A stretch of DNA of 39,556 nucleotides from CAZQYB01 sp964582985. Lineage in GTDB: Bacteria; Planctomycetota; Phycisphaerae; Sedimentisphaerales; Anaerobacaceae. The position numbers and the translations under genes were made by a program. The stretch is from the NCBI GenBank assembly GCA_964582985.1, contig CAZOUM010000025.1, positions 1 to 39,556 on the forward strand. Direction: 5' to 3'. Positions 17,306-24,985 of this stretch are shown here, in pieces. Within the stretch, counting starts at the first letter, position 1. The number at the start of each line of letters is the position of its first letter. A model generated the notes under the pieces. It ran no database searches. It worked only from the letters and a program-made list of their open reading frames with translations, and had not been told where the DNA came from.

Positions 17306-17938
17306 ATGAGTTATAGAGAGGACACATTCAAGGCAAAGTTCGATGGCGCAGCACGACATCTTGGTGTGGCACCTAACCAAGTTATCTCGTTGAAGCTGCG
17401 TGAATCGGTTGGGTCATATTCCGAATATCGCAATCTGCTTCAAACTCTTGAGCATGAAGTTGGAATAAGTTGGCAGGAAGTCGATGCTAATCTTCAGGGC
17501 ACTGGTTATCTTGTTGGTGACGCCAAAGTCAAAGTTATTGTAGTTGAGCATGAAACGGGCTTGGAGATTCTCTACGTTGCAGGATCAATCGCATCGCTTA
17601 TTGGTCTGATACCACTAGTCTTACAGTGTTGGAGCAGCATGCGTGACCATCACGGCCGACCACATCCTCGTGATTTTCGCAGTGTCGAAATCCGCAGGTT
17701 AGATAATAATGGTCATCTTCAAGAAGATCGTGCCTTGGGTCTGGCGGCACCATGGTCTGCTCCCTTGAGTTTCATCAATACAGCACTCACTTCTGCTGCA
17801 GAAGTCATTGATACTGAGATAAAGCGTCTAAGGGATGATGTTCAAGTTCTAACGCATCGTGTAGCTGAACTTGAGAACAAGTTATCTAAGCCAGCCAAAG
17901 CAACAAAGAAAACTTTCAAGAAAACTAAAAAGCCATAG
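17306..17938 (+). CDS. Unrecognised protein with one membrane segment and C-terminal coiled coil
   Basis: The start was set at ATG 17306 because AAGGGAG lies five bases upstream; the earlier ATG at 17279 has no such site. The 210 residues divide into an N-terminal soluble part, a beta strand KVKVIVVEHE, one hydrophobic helix (YVAGSIASLIGLIPLVLQCW), a strand SVEIRRLDNNG, then a coiled coil around LRDDVQVLTHRVAELENKL and a Lys-rich tail. The strand-helix-strand layout faintly resembles the EACC1 component of bacterial conflict systems; this is only a similarity of pattern. It follows Shedu by about 110 bp in the same direction and may be co-transcribed. Function unknown. Confidence 0.7.
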   Translation: MSYREDTFKAKFDGAARHLGVAPNQVISLKLRESVGSYSEYRNLLQTLEHEVGISWQEVDANLQGTGYLVGDAKVKVIVVEHETGLEILYVAGSIASLIGLIPLVLQCWSSMRDHHGRPHPRDFRSVEIRRLDNNGHLQEDRALGLAAPWSAPLSFINTALTSAAEVIDTEIKRLRDDVQVLTHRVAELENKLSKPAKATKKTFKKTKKP

Positions 17939-18060
17939 GAACAATTGGCGCCGTTTACTTTTTTAGACTTCGTTCATGACCAGTAGGGCGACCGAAAAGT
18001 AGAAATAGGCCCAAGGTGTGAAGAAGAAAAAGTAGGCCGAACCTAAACTATAAGAAGAAA

Positions 18061-18150
18061 GACAAAAGTATTGAAGATATTGAGCAGCATACGAAAGCCG
18101 GTTATCCAATGCCTGCGATAGCAGAGGGACTCGTGAATGATCTGGGTTAA
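18061..18150 (+). pseudogene. Short coding-like remnant
   Basis: This frame reads DKSIEDIEQHTKAGYPMP and continues AIAEGLVNDLG before TAA. The composition looks protein-coding, but there is no good start codon and an in-frame stop lies about 60 bases upstream. It could be the end of a small gene broken during island turnover. I cannot assign a family. Confidence 0.3.
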
Positions 18151-18167
18151 TTGTTATGTTTTAGAAA

Positions 18168-18656
18168 ATGATTAAAAGCAAAACAAAAACTATCACATCT
18201 GTTCTATTTACGTGGTTATTATATCTTATCGGCATGCTACCTATTATAAATTGCATTGTAGTTGGTTATTGGTTATTCAATCAACGTGAAAGAGAAATAT
18301 CTTTTGAAAGGCATTATAGGTTAACATATGCAATCTATATATCTGCTTTATTTACATTTGGTGGAATTCTTTATATTGGAGTACAAACGTGGTTATTTAT
18401 TATTCCACGTTCGTGGGGTGGCTATGATGATGATGGAAAATGGGTTACCACCCGTTCATCTATAGCAGGCATCCTTGCTTTCGCTGGTTCATTCCTTGTT
18501 GCTCATATATTTGAAAAATATGGAGAATCAACTAACAAAATAAAACAGCTTGAAGAAGAAAAATACAAAAAAGAAGATGAATACAAAGAGTTACAGGAAA
18601 AATTAGAAGTGTTGCTTGAAGAAGAAGATTATGATGAAGACGAGAATGATGATTAG
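18168..18656 (+). CDS. Unrecognised AT-rich membrane protein with acidic coiled-coil tail
   Basis: 162 residues. Three hydrophobic segments occupy about residues 10-35, 50-80 and 98-113 (for example SVLFTWLLYLIGMLPIINC and IAGILAFAGSFLVAHIF). The last about 45 residues form a highly charged coiled coil (IKQLEEEKYKKEDEYKELQE) that ends in Asp/Glu repeats. There is no clear ribosome-binding site before the ATG. The A+T content is much higher than in the flanking PPDK gene. It closes the Shedu island. A membrane anchor plus coiled coil would suit a partner or sensor protein, but this is inference only. Confidence 0.65.
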   Translation: MIKSKTKTITSVLFTWLLYLIGMLPIINCIVVGYWLFNQREREISFERHYRLTYAIYISALFTFGGILYIGVQTWLFIIPRSWGGYDDDGKWVTTRSSIAGILAFAGSFLVAHIFEKYGESTNKIKQLEEEKYKKEDEYKELQEKLEVLLEEEDYDEDENDD

Positions 18657-19015
18657 GCGGAGAATTTAAGGTGTCCGCCTGCCCCATATGTGGTACTTTT
18701 TCTGCGTGAAAGTGTGCTGATAAACTTATTCTCCCTCCGAACACCGCCTAAAATTTCCCCCATTAGAAAGACGAAAGGCCGAATTTCTAACGGGGTCAAG
18801 GAAAAAAAGTGGAAAAATAGCACAAATCAAGACCAAAAATGCAAAATTACAGTGGAAAATTCAAAATCTGGATTCCCGCTCCTTCGACCTTGCTCAGGAC
18901 AGGTTTCGCGGGAATGACAGTGTTCAACAGATTCCTCGACTGCGCTCGGAATGACATCGAGCATCCAGTATCGAGCTGCGCTAAACGCTAAATACTATTC
19001 ACAAACGACTATCGA
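18657..19015. other. Intergenic region with inverted repeats
   Basis: A GGCGGA/TCCGCC hairpin (18656-18679) overlaps the stop codon of the upstream gene. ATTCCCGC (18872-18879) and GCGGGAAT (18908-18915) form a larger inverted repeat. At about 18985-19015 there is degenerate repetition (GCTAAACGCTAAATACTATT, CGACTATCGACTATT). I see no gene. Confidence 0.5.
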
Positions 19016-21721
19016 CTATTTAACTGCCGCCTGTGCAGCCGCAAGTCTTGCAATCGGCACCCTAAACGGCGAGCAGGACACGTAATTCATCCCGACCTTA
19101 TGGCAGAAGGCAATACTGCTCGGCTCACCGCCGTGTTCTCCGCAGATGCCGACCTTTAGTTTCTTTTTGGTCTTTCGTCCCAGCTTTGTCCCCATCTCTA
19201 CTAATTTACCTACGCCGGCCTGGTCGAGCTTCTGGAACGGGTCCGAAGGATAGATACCCTTGTTGACGTATTCCTTGAGAAACTTGCCCGCATCATCGCG
19301 CGAAAAGCCCATCGTCATCTGCGTCAGGTCGTTCGTGCCGAAGCTGAAGAAATCCGCTTCTTTCGCAATCTCATCGGCCGTCAACGCGGCCCTCGGAACT
19401 TCAATCATCGTCCCGACTAGGTATTTAATCCTGGCCTTCCTTTCCTTAAAGACCATCTCTATCTCATCGACAATTTCATCTTTGACCTGCTTGAGTTCGG
19501 CAACCTCCCCGGCCAGCGGAATCATAATCTCAGGCAGCACGGTCTTGCCCTTTTTTCTTACGTTCAACGCGGCCTCGATAATCGCCCTTGCCTGCATACG
19601 ATAGATGGCCGGATATGTCACCGCAAGACGGCAGCCGCGGTGGCCTAACATCGGATTAAACTCGTGCAACTGCTCAACCTTTTTCTTTACAACAGCCGGC
19701 TTAACGCCGAGCCGGTTTGCCATCTCCGCCTGGGACTTCGCATCCTGAGGCAGAAATTCATGCAGCGGCGGGTCCAGCAGCCGAACTGTAACCGGCAAAC
19801 CCGCCATCACCTCGAATATGTCTTCAAAGTCTTTGCGCTGAATGGGCAGCACTTTCTCCAATGCACCTTCAAACTGCCTCTTAGCGGTTGCATGTTCTTT
19901 CTCAACTGCGTTTTTTTGTTTCTGCGTATGGGCTGCTTCAAGCTCGTTGAGCATCAGCGCATAATCGTCGGCCGCCAAAATCATCTGCCTCACAGGCCAA
20001 ATCTGCTCACCTTCAAAGAACATATGCTCGGTCCGGCAAAGCCCAATACCCTCGGCCCCGAATTCCCGTGCCCGCCTCGCATCGTCGTCCGTATCGGCGT
20101 TCGCCCTGACGCCCAGCCTGCGAACATCGTCGCAAATCTTCATAAACTTGCCGAAGTCCCCGCTCATAGTCGGCTCCACCGTGGGCAACTGCCCCTTCAT
20201 AAGCTCGCCTGCTGAGCCGTCGAGACTAATCCAGTCCCCTTCCTTAATGGTCACCTTGCCGACATTAAGCTTCCTGGTTCCGTAATGAATATGCAGTGCA
20301 CCCACACCTGCCACGCAGGGTTTACCCATACCACGGGCGACGACCGCAGCGTGGCTTGTCATACCGCCGCGGGCCGTCAGAATTCCTTCCGCCGCGTCCA
20401 TCCCGCCTATATCTTCCGGACTGGTCTCTATCCGAACAAGAACCACCTTTTTGTCTTTCTTCCTCCACGCCTCAGCGGTATCAGCATCGAATACAACCTG
20501 CCCGACCGCCGCCCCGGGCGAAGCGGGAAGACCCCTGGCGACAACGCTGCGCTTAGCTGCCGGGTCAAAGTGTGGATGCAGCAGCCGGTCCAACTGCTCC
20601 GGCGTCACCCGCTTAACAGCCTCTTGTTTTGTAATAAGCCTTTCACTAACCATATCAACCGCAATCTTAACCGCAGCTTCCGCCGTCCGCTTGCCCGTTC
20701 GCGTCTGCAGAATAAAAAGGGTCTTATTCTGAATAGTGAATTCCATATCCTGAATATCTTTGTAGTGTTTGTCCAGGCGCGTCATATGCGCCGTAAGCTG
20801 TTTGTAGTTCTTCGGCATCATCTTCGCCAATTTCTTCAACGGCAGAGGCGTCCTGATGCCGGCCACCACGTCTTCGCCCTGTGCGTTCATCAGGAACTCG
20901 CCGTAGAATTCTTTCTCGCCGGTACTTGGGTTGCGCGTAAAGCAGACGCCCGTGCCGCAGTCCTCGCCCATATTGCCGAAGACCATCGCCTGGACATTCA
21001 CGGCTGTGCCGAGCAGGCCCGTAATTTTATTCAGCCGCCGATACGTAATTGCCCTGTCAATCATCCACGAACTAATAACCGCATTGATGGCGTGCGTTAA
21101 CTGGGTCCTGCCGTCCTGCGGGAACAATTCGCCAACGTGTTTCCTGTAAACCTTTTTGTAGTTCTCGACGACTTCCTTCAATTGCCCGGCGCTTAGCTCG
21201 TTATCGAGTTTGACTCCGGCCCTCTTCTTGGCGGCGTCAATTACGTGCTCAAAATGCTCATGGTCACAGCCCATAACAACGTCGCCGAACATGTCGATGA
21301 ACCGGCGATATATGTCGTATGCGAACCTCGGATTCTTCGTCCTTTTGATGATGCCTTTTATCACATCGTCATTAAGGCCGAGGTTGAGCACCGTGTTCAT
21401 CATGCCGGGCATAGATATGGCCGCGCCGCTTCGGACACTGACCAGCAGCGGTCTTTTCGGGTCGCCCAATTTCGTCCCCATCGCCTTCTCAAGCTTGGCC
21501 GTATTCTTATCAATCTCGGCGGCCAGACCTTTGGGCCATTTCTTGTTCTTCCTGTAATATACGTCGCAGACCTTGGTCGTGATGGTAAAGCCCGGCGGAA
21601 CCGGGATGCCGAGATTGGTCATCTCCGCAAGATTTGCTCCTTTACCGCCGAGGATTTCTTTCATCTTTGCATTACCTTCGGCCCTGCCGTTGCCGAAGAA
21701 GTAAACCCATTTTTCTGCCAT
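19016..21721 (-). CDS. ppdK: Pyruvate, phosphate dikinase
   Basis: The start was taken at MAEKWVYFFGNG because AAGGAGA lies just upstream; an 11-residue longer frame exists but would put that site inside the gene. The 901-residue length is normal for PPDK. The ATP-grasp part opens with GGKGANLAEMTNLGIPVPPG. The swivelling phosphohistidine domain has GGMTSHAAVVARGMGKPCV, with the catalytic His. The C-terminal PEP/pyruvate barrel contains 'SFGTNDLTQMTMGFSRDD' and the Cys loop 'GICGEHGGEP'. The enzyme interconverts pyruvate, ATP and phosphate with PEP, AMP and pyrophosphate, serving gluconeogenesis or glycolysis in the cytoplasm. It stands alone on its strand. Confidence 0.97.
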   Translation of the reverse strand: MAEKWVYFFGNGRAEGNAKMKEILGGKGANLAEMTNLGIPVPPGFTITTKVCDVYYRKNKKWPKGLAAEIDKNTAKLEKAMGTKLGDPKRPLLVSVRSGAAISMPGMMNTVLNLGLNDDVIKGIIKRTKNPRFAYDIYRRFIDMFGDVVMGCDHEHFEHVIDAAKKRAGVKLDNELSAGQLKEVVENYKKVYRKHVGELFPQDGRTQLTHAINAVISSWMIDRAITYRRLNKITGLLGTAVNVQAMVFGNMGEDCGTGVCFTRNPSTGEKEFYGEFLMNAQGEDVVAGIRTPLPLKKLAKMMPKNYKQLTAHMTRLDKHYKDIQDMEFTIQNKTLFILQTRTGKRTAEAAVKIAVDMVSERLITKQEAVKRVTPEQLDRLLHPHFDPAAKRSVVARGLPASPGAAVGQVVFDADTAEAWRKKDKKVVLVRIETSPEDIGGMDAAEGILTARGGMTSHAAVVARGMGKPCVAGVGALHIHYGTRKLNVGKVTIKEGDWISLDGSAGELMKGQLPTVEPTMSGDFGKFMKICDDVRRLGVRANADTDDDARRAREFGAEGIGLCRTEHMFFEGEQIWPVRQMILAADDYALMLNELEAAHTQKQKNAVEKEHATAKRQFEGALEKVLPIQRKDFEDIFEVMAGLPVTVRLLDPPLHEFLPQDAKSQAEMANRLGVKPAVVKKKVEQLHEFNPMLGHRGCRLAVTYPAIYRMQARAIIEAALNVRKKGKTVLPEIMIPLAGEVAELKQVKDEIVDEIEMVFKERKARIKYLVGTMIEVPRAALTADEIAKEADFFSFGTNDLTQMTMGFSRDDAGKFLKEYVNKGIYPSDPFQKLDQAGVGKLVEMGTKLGRKTKKKLKVGICGEHGGEPSSIAFCHKVGMNYVSCSPFRVPIARLAAAQAAVK

Positions 21722-22352
21722 TGCAATAATCTCCTTTTTCACCGATTGCTGCATTCGAATGACCGCGCGAAATGTCGGTTCATTTTTAGAGCGTATAACA
21801 AAATGACTCTGTATTCAAGCGGCTTATTTTCCGCCCAGACGGCGTCAGGCTGCATCGACAACCTTTCAAGGTTGCCTGCTTCGCATTCCTTGTCGGACGA
21901 AAAAACGCTCGCTTTCGATACGACGATTCATTTTGTTAGAAGCTCTTAATATTTCAATGTATCAATCCCGCAAAAACTCCATTGGGGAAATACAAAGCAG
22001 TTATTATATTGGGCCGGAGCATATATGTCAATGATTAAAAAGCCCGGCAGCGCGGCGGTAAGAGAGCAAAGAAGGACAGCAGGACATCAGCTCAGCAGGA
22101 TGTGTGTATCAGGGCAATAGGGCACAAGGGGGACGCAAAATCCTAAGCCCTACGCGCTAAATTCTAAACGTTGTCCGCTGCACGCCATACGCTGTCTATA
22201 TGTTGACATTTTATTTCCGGTAGAGTAAATTATTGGGCAAAAGCTCCATGGGAGGAACCCGCCAAACAAAAGGCGGATAAATGTTGGATAGGACTGCCAC
22301 AGGTACTTGTGCCATAGGTATTATTATGTTATAAGCAAAGAAAGGAGTGAGC
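21722..22352. other. Intergenic region between PPDK and the lipoprotein gene
   Basis: About 630 bp. The left part must carry the PPDK promoter on the minus strand. The right part holds the dispersed repeat at 22215-22287 and then TATTATTATGTTATAA (22318-22333), a phrase that recurs as TATTATTATGTCATGG before the gene at 23224. I see no gene. Confidence 0.5.
22215..22287 (+). repeat. Dispersed two-hairpin repeat, copy 2
   Basis: TTCCGGTAGAGTAAATT at the left edge and GGCGGATAAATGTTGG at the right, as at 9049-9120. The first hairpin is CTCC-ATG-GGAG here against GTCCG-CGAGA-CGGAC there; the second is CCGCC-AAACAAAA-GGCGG. It lies about 65 bp before the lipoprotein start. Confidence 0.75.
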
Positions 22353-22991
22353 ATGAATCGGATATATGTGTTGGTCTCGGTGTGGATAGTGCTCTTCGCG
22401 GGATGCAGAAAAAGAGCATCCGACGAGATAAATTCCGGTGCTGTCGAGAACTCTACCTACAGAAACGACTATTTTGGTTTGAGTGTGAAGCTTCCCTCCG
22501 AATGGAGCGTACAGGATAAGGAAACACAGCAGAAGCTTATGAACCTTGGCAGGAAAAGGGTTCAAGGCGACGACAAGAACCTTAAAGCAGTCATCAAAGC
22601 ATCCGAAATGCAGACGGTAAATCTCTTTGCTGCCTTCAAGCATCCCATAGGTACGCCCGTTCCGTACAATCCCAATATCATGTGCTTGGCAGAACGAGTT
22701 CGTCACATGCCAGGGATTAAGAGAGGGAAGGACTACCACTTTCACTCCAAGAGACTGTTTGAGTCGAGCCAAATGGAGGTTTCCTTCCCGAAGGAAGTGT
22801 CGACCGAGGAACTCGGAGGCCACGACTTCGACGTCATGTACGTTGAATTGCCAATAACCGGCATGACGATACGACAGAAGCACTATGCGACCATCATGAA
22901 AGGGTACGCCCTTGTGTTCATTGTCTCATTCACTAACGGAGAAGAGGAGTCGGCTCTGGACAACGTGCTGAGTTCAGTGACATTCGAGTAG
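22353..22991 (+). CDS. Putative lipoprotein, unrecognised
   Basis: ATG at 22353, five bases after AAAGGAG. The leader MNRIYVLVSVWIVLFAGC ends in an LFAGC lipobox, so the mature protein is probably lipid-anchored at Cys18. The mature domain begins 'YRNDYFGLSVKLPSEWSVQD', a pattern shared with PsbP/DcrB-like small alpha/beta proteins, and ends 'ALVFIVSFTNGEEESALDNV'. The total of 212 residues fits such a fold. It is flanked by hairpin elements on both sides (22215-22287 and 22999-23105). Function unknown. Confidence 0.75.
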   Translation: MNRIYVLVSVWIVLFAGCRKRASDEINSGAVENSTYRNDYFGLSVKLPSEWSVQDKETQQKLMNLGRKRVQGDDKNLKAVIKASEMQTVNLFAAFKHPIGTPVPYNPNIMCLAERVRHMPGIKRGKDYHFHSKRLFESSQMEVSFPKEVSTEELGGHDFDVMYVELPITGMTIRQKHYATIMKGYALVFIVSFTNGEEESALDNVLSSVTFE

Positions 22992-22998
22992 TACTGCT

Positions 22999-23070
22999 TC
23001 CAACAACGAATTCCAGCTTACAAATTAACCGTACGCTGCACGGCCATTTGAAGCTATTGCTGGGCTTGGA
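22999..23070. repeat. Long imperfect inverted repeat
   Basis: Four paired blocks are nested in order: TCCAA, CCAGC, CAAAT, CCGT on the left and ACGG, ATTTG, GCTGG, TTGGA on the right. It starts eight bases after the lipoprotein stop codon. There is no T-tract, so it is not a standard terminator. The block order resembles a worn integron attC site, but the right-hand spacer is too short. Confidence 0.55.
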
Positions 23071-23075
23071 GTGAA

Positions 23076-23105
23076 ATCCGCCAAACGAAAGGCGGACAAG
23101 TATTT
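23076..23105 (+). repeat. Dispersed hairpin repeat, short copy
   Basis: ATCCGCCAAACGAAAGGCGG followed by ACAAGT: the CCGCC-loop-GGCGG core of the 9049 and 22215 repeats in the same orientation, but without the left part. Confidence 0.55.
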
Positions 23106-23223
23106 TGTTGAGGTTAGCATAATGGCAGGATAAAATCAGGGTATCGTGTTGTATGGCTCCCCGTAAGGGGTCCATAGGACGGTCACAAGTATTATTATGT
23201 CATGGCTAATCGGAGGACAAATA

Positions 23224-24567
23224 ATGATAAATGGTAAAGTTAAGAGGCGCGATTTTCTAAAAGGTGTGGCAGCTACCGGTGCGGGCCTGGTTATTCTGCC
23301 GAGCGGTGTGTTGTCGGGAAAAAATGCGCCGAGCAATAAGCTGAATGTGGCGCTCATCGGGGCGTATGGGCGTGCAAAAGCTCATTATCGGGGATTGAGA
23401 AATGAGAACGTCGTGGCGTTGTGCGATGTGGACGAAAATCACCTTGGTTTGGCCGCGAAGGAATTTCCCAATGCCAAACACTATGTGGATTGGCGAAAGT
23501 GTCTCGAACAAAAGGATTTAGACGCGGTAGTCTGCTGTACGCCGGACCATACACACGCGTTCATCGCGACCTGGGCGATGAACCGGGGTCTGCACGTTTA
23601 TCTGGAAAAACCAATGGGTATCAGCGTGGAGGAAGTTCGGCTGGTGCGGGCGACTTATTTGAAGAACAAAAAGAAACTTGCCACCCAGCACGGCACGCAA
23701 CGTCATGAAAAACCCAATTTTAACCGCGTGCGCGAGTTGATTCGCGATGGGGCTATCGGCGAATTGAAAGCTGTGCATGCGTGGAATCAGCGTCAGCTTC
23801 ACCGTTGTCATTATCCGCTTGCGGAAGGCAAGCCGCCCAAGACGCTGCATTACGATTTGTGGATAGGACCATCACCTTATCACCCGTATAATCCTGAATA
23901 CTTTTCCGGTGATCCCGGTTTGAACTGCCTTCAATGGAACATGTATTGGGATTTCGGAACGGGCCAAGTTGGGGACATGGGCAGCCACACGATGGACATT
24001 GCCTGGAATGCCATCGATGCCGGCATACCAGTTTCCGCCAAGGCAACCGGGGACGAGTTCAATCCCGAAGTGACACCTGTTGAACTAAAAGCCGTATTCG
24101 AGCACCCCGCGAACGATTGGCGTCCAGCAATCAAGGTTATCTGGTACCAGGGCGGAGCCATGCCCTCATCACCCATGGGGCATGTTGACCTGAAGAAGAT
24201 TGGAGATGGTGCACTGTTCAAAGGCAGCACCGGTTTTCTCGTGTCGTCGTTCGGCAACCGCGTGATAATTCCTTTTGGGGATGATGCCGACATGACCTAC
24301 TACAAACCGCGCTCTAGGGATGAAGTGATTGAGCCGATGGGAGACTTTCAGCAGGAATGGATAGATGCCTGTAAGGGTGACCTGAAGACTTCGTGCGATT
24401 TTGACTACGCCGGCACCATGATGGAGCAAATGTTACTTGGTCTGGTTGCATACAGAGTCGGAAAGGAAATAGAGTACGACGGCGCCAAAGGCCGTGTTAC
24501 TAATAGTGACCAGGGAAACGCTCTTCTTCGTCGTAGATACCGCCCAGGATGGATTCTAAACGGATAA
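23224..24567 (+). CDS. Gfo/Idh/MocA-family oxidoreductase with Tat signal
   Basis: The start was chosen seven bases after GGAGG. The leader KVKRRDFLKGVAATGAGL has the twin-arginine motif. The Rossmann domain follows: 'LNVALIGAYGRAKAHYRGL' (a loosened GxGxxG), 'VALCDVDENHL', 'VVCCTPDHTHAFIA' and 'VYLEKPMGISVEEVR', the EKP motif whose Lys is catalytic in this family. The C-terminal part has 'NWDFGTGQVGDMGSHTMDI'-like text (here 'YWDFGTGQVGDMGSHTMD'), typical of planctomycete secreted members. The 447-residue length fits. Such exported NAD(P)-dependent enzymes act on sugars or glycosides; the exact substrate is unknown. Neighbouring sulfatases suggest a role in glycan use. Confidence 0.92.
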   Translation: MINGKVKRRDFLKGVAATGAGLVILPSGVLSGKNAPSNKLNVALIGAYGRAKAHYRGLRNENVVALCDVDENHLGLAAKEFPNAKHYVDWRKCLEQKDLDAVVCCTPDHTHAFIATWAMNRGLHVYLEKPMGISVEEVRLVRATYLKNKKKLATQHGTQRHEKPNFNRVRELIRDGAIGELKAVHAWNQRQLHRCHYPLAEGKPPKTLHYDLWIGPSPYHPYNPEYFSGDPGLNCLQWNMYWDFGTGQVGDMGSHTMDIAWNAIDAGIPVSAKATGDEFNPEVTPVELKAVFEHPANDWRPAIKVIWYQGGAMPSSPMGHVDLKKIGDGALFKGSTGFLVSSFGNRVIIPFGDDADMTYYKPRSRDEVIEPMGDFQQEWIDACKGDLKTSCDFDYAGTMMEQMLLGLVAYRVGKEIEYDGAKGRVTNSDQGNALLRRRYRPGWILNG

Positions 24568-24569
24568 AG

Positions 24570-24677
24570 TTTTCGCGCGTGTGCAAAATAAATTCTGCAC
24601 GCCCCACCCGGCTGAAGGGCAAGGCAATATTCATTTTCGCGCGTGTGCAAAATAAATTTTGCACACCCTACCCGGCT
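24570..24677. repeat. Tandem direct repeat of a palindromic element
   Basis: Two 44-base copies (24570-24613 and 24634-24677) differ at only a few positions. Each contains GTGCAAAA-TAAA-TTTTGCAC (perfect in the second copy, one mismatch in the first) followed by a C-rich CCCGGCT. They follow the oxidoreductase stop at once and might act as a transcript end, but there is no T-tract. Confidence 0.8.
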
Positions 24678-24762
24678 TCCGGCCATTTGGGCTTATATCC
24701 GCCCGAGGCGGACATAAACCGTGTCAAAGCCCATCGGCCGGACTGCGAACACCACCGGGCAA

Positions 24763-24870
24763 TTATTTATTCTTCTTTTCTTTTTTTAATCTTCGTTTTT
24801 CCTTTGGATTAAGCTGGGCCTTTTTCTGATGTTCTCTTTTGCCTTTATCTTTTTTTCCCTTATCGCCCAT
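24763..24870 (-). CDS. 35-residue Lys-rich small protein
   Basis: A short minus-strand gene, too small for usual ORF cut-offs. ATG at 24870 is preceded by AAGGAG eight bases upstream. The product starts MGDKGKKDKGKREHQKKAQL, continues NPKEKRRLKKEKKNK and stops. Nearly half of its residues are Lys or Arg. Very similar short proteins occur in many bacterial genomes as a conserved uncharacterised family; I recognise the pattern but know no function. Its position after the two-sulfatase operon, about 115 bp downstream, suggests a separate transcript. Confidence 0.75.
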   Translation of the reverse strand: MGDKGKKDKGKREHQKKAQLNPKEKRRLKKEKKNK

Positions 24871-24985
24871 ATCTATTTCTCCTTGCTTAAAAATAATTTG
24901 TATTTCTTGACCTGTCCCCTGCCGGTAAGAGGCATTCTGCGAAGAAATCCTTATCGAGCAGGGGCCCAGCCGAACGCGTTCAGGA

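Noticed and set aside
18690..18917. 75-codon frame after the island
   Set aside because: Runs through an intergenic inverted repeat, no ribosome-binding site, no protein-like pattern.
20285..21100. 271-codon frame opposite PPDK
   Set aside because: Antisense to a fully conserved housekeeping enzyme; no ribosome-binding site or known domain.
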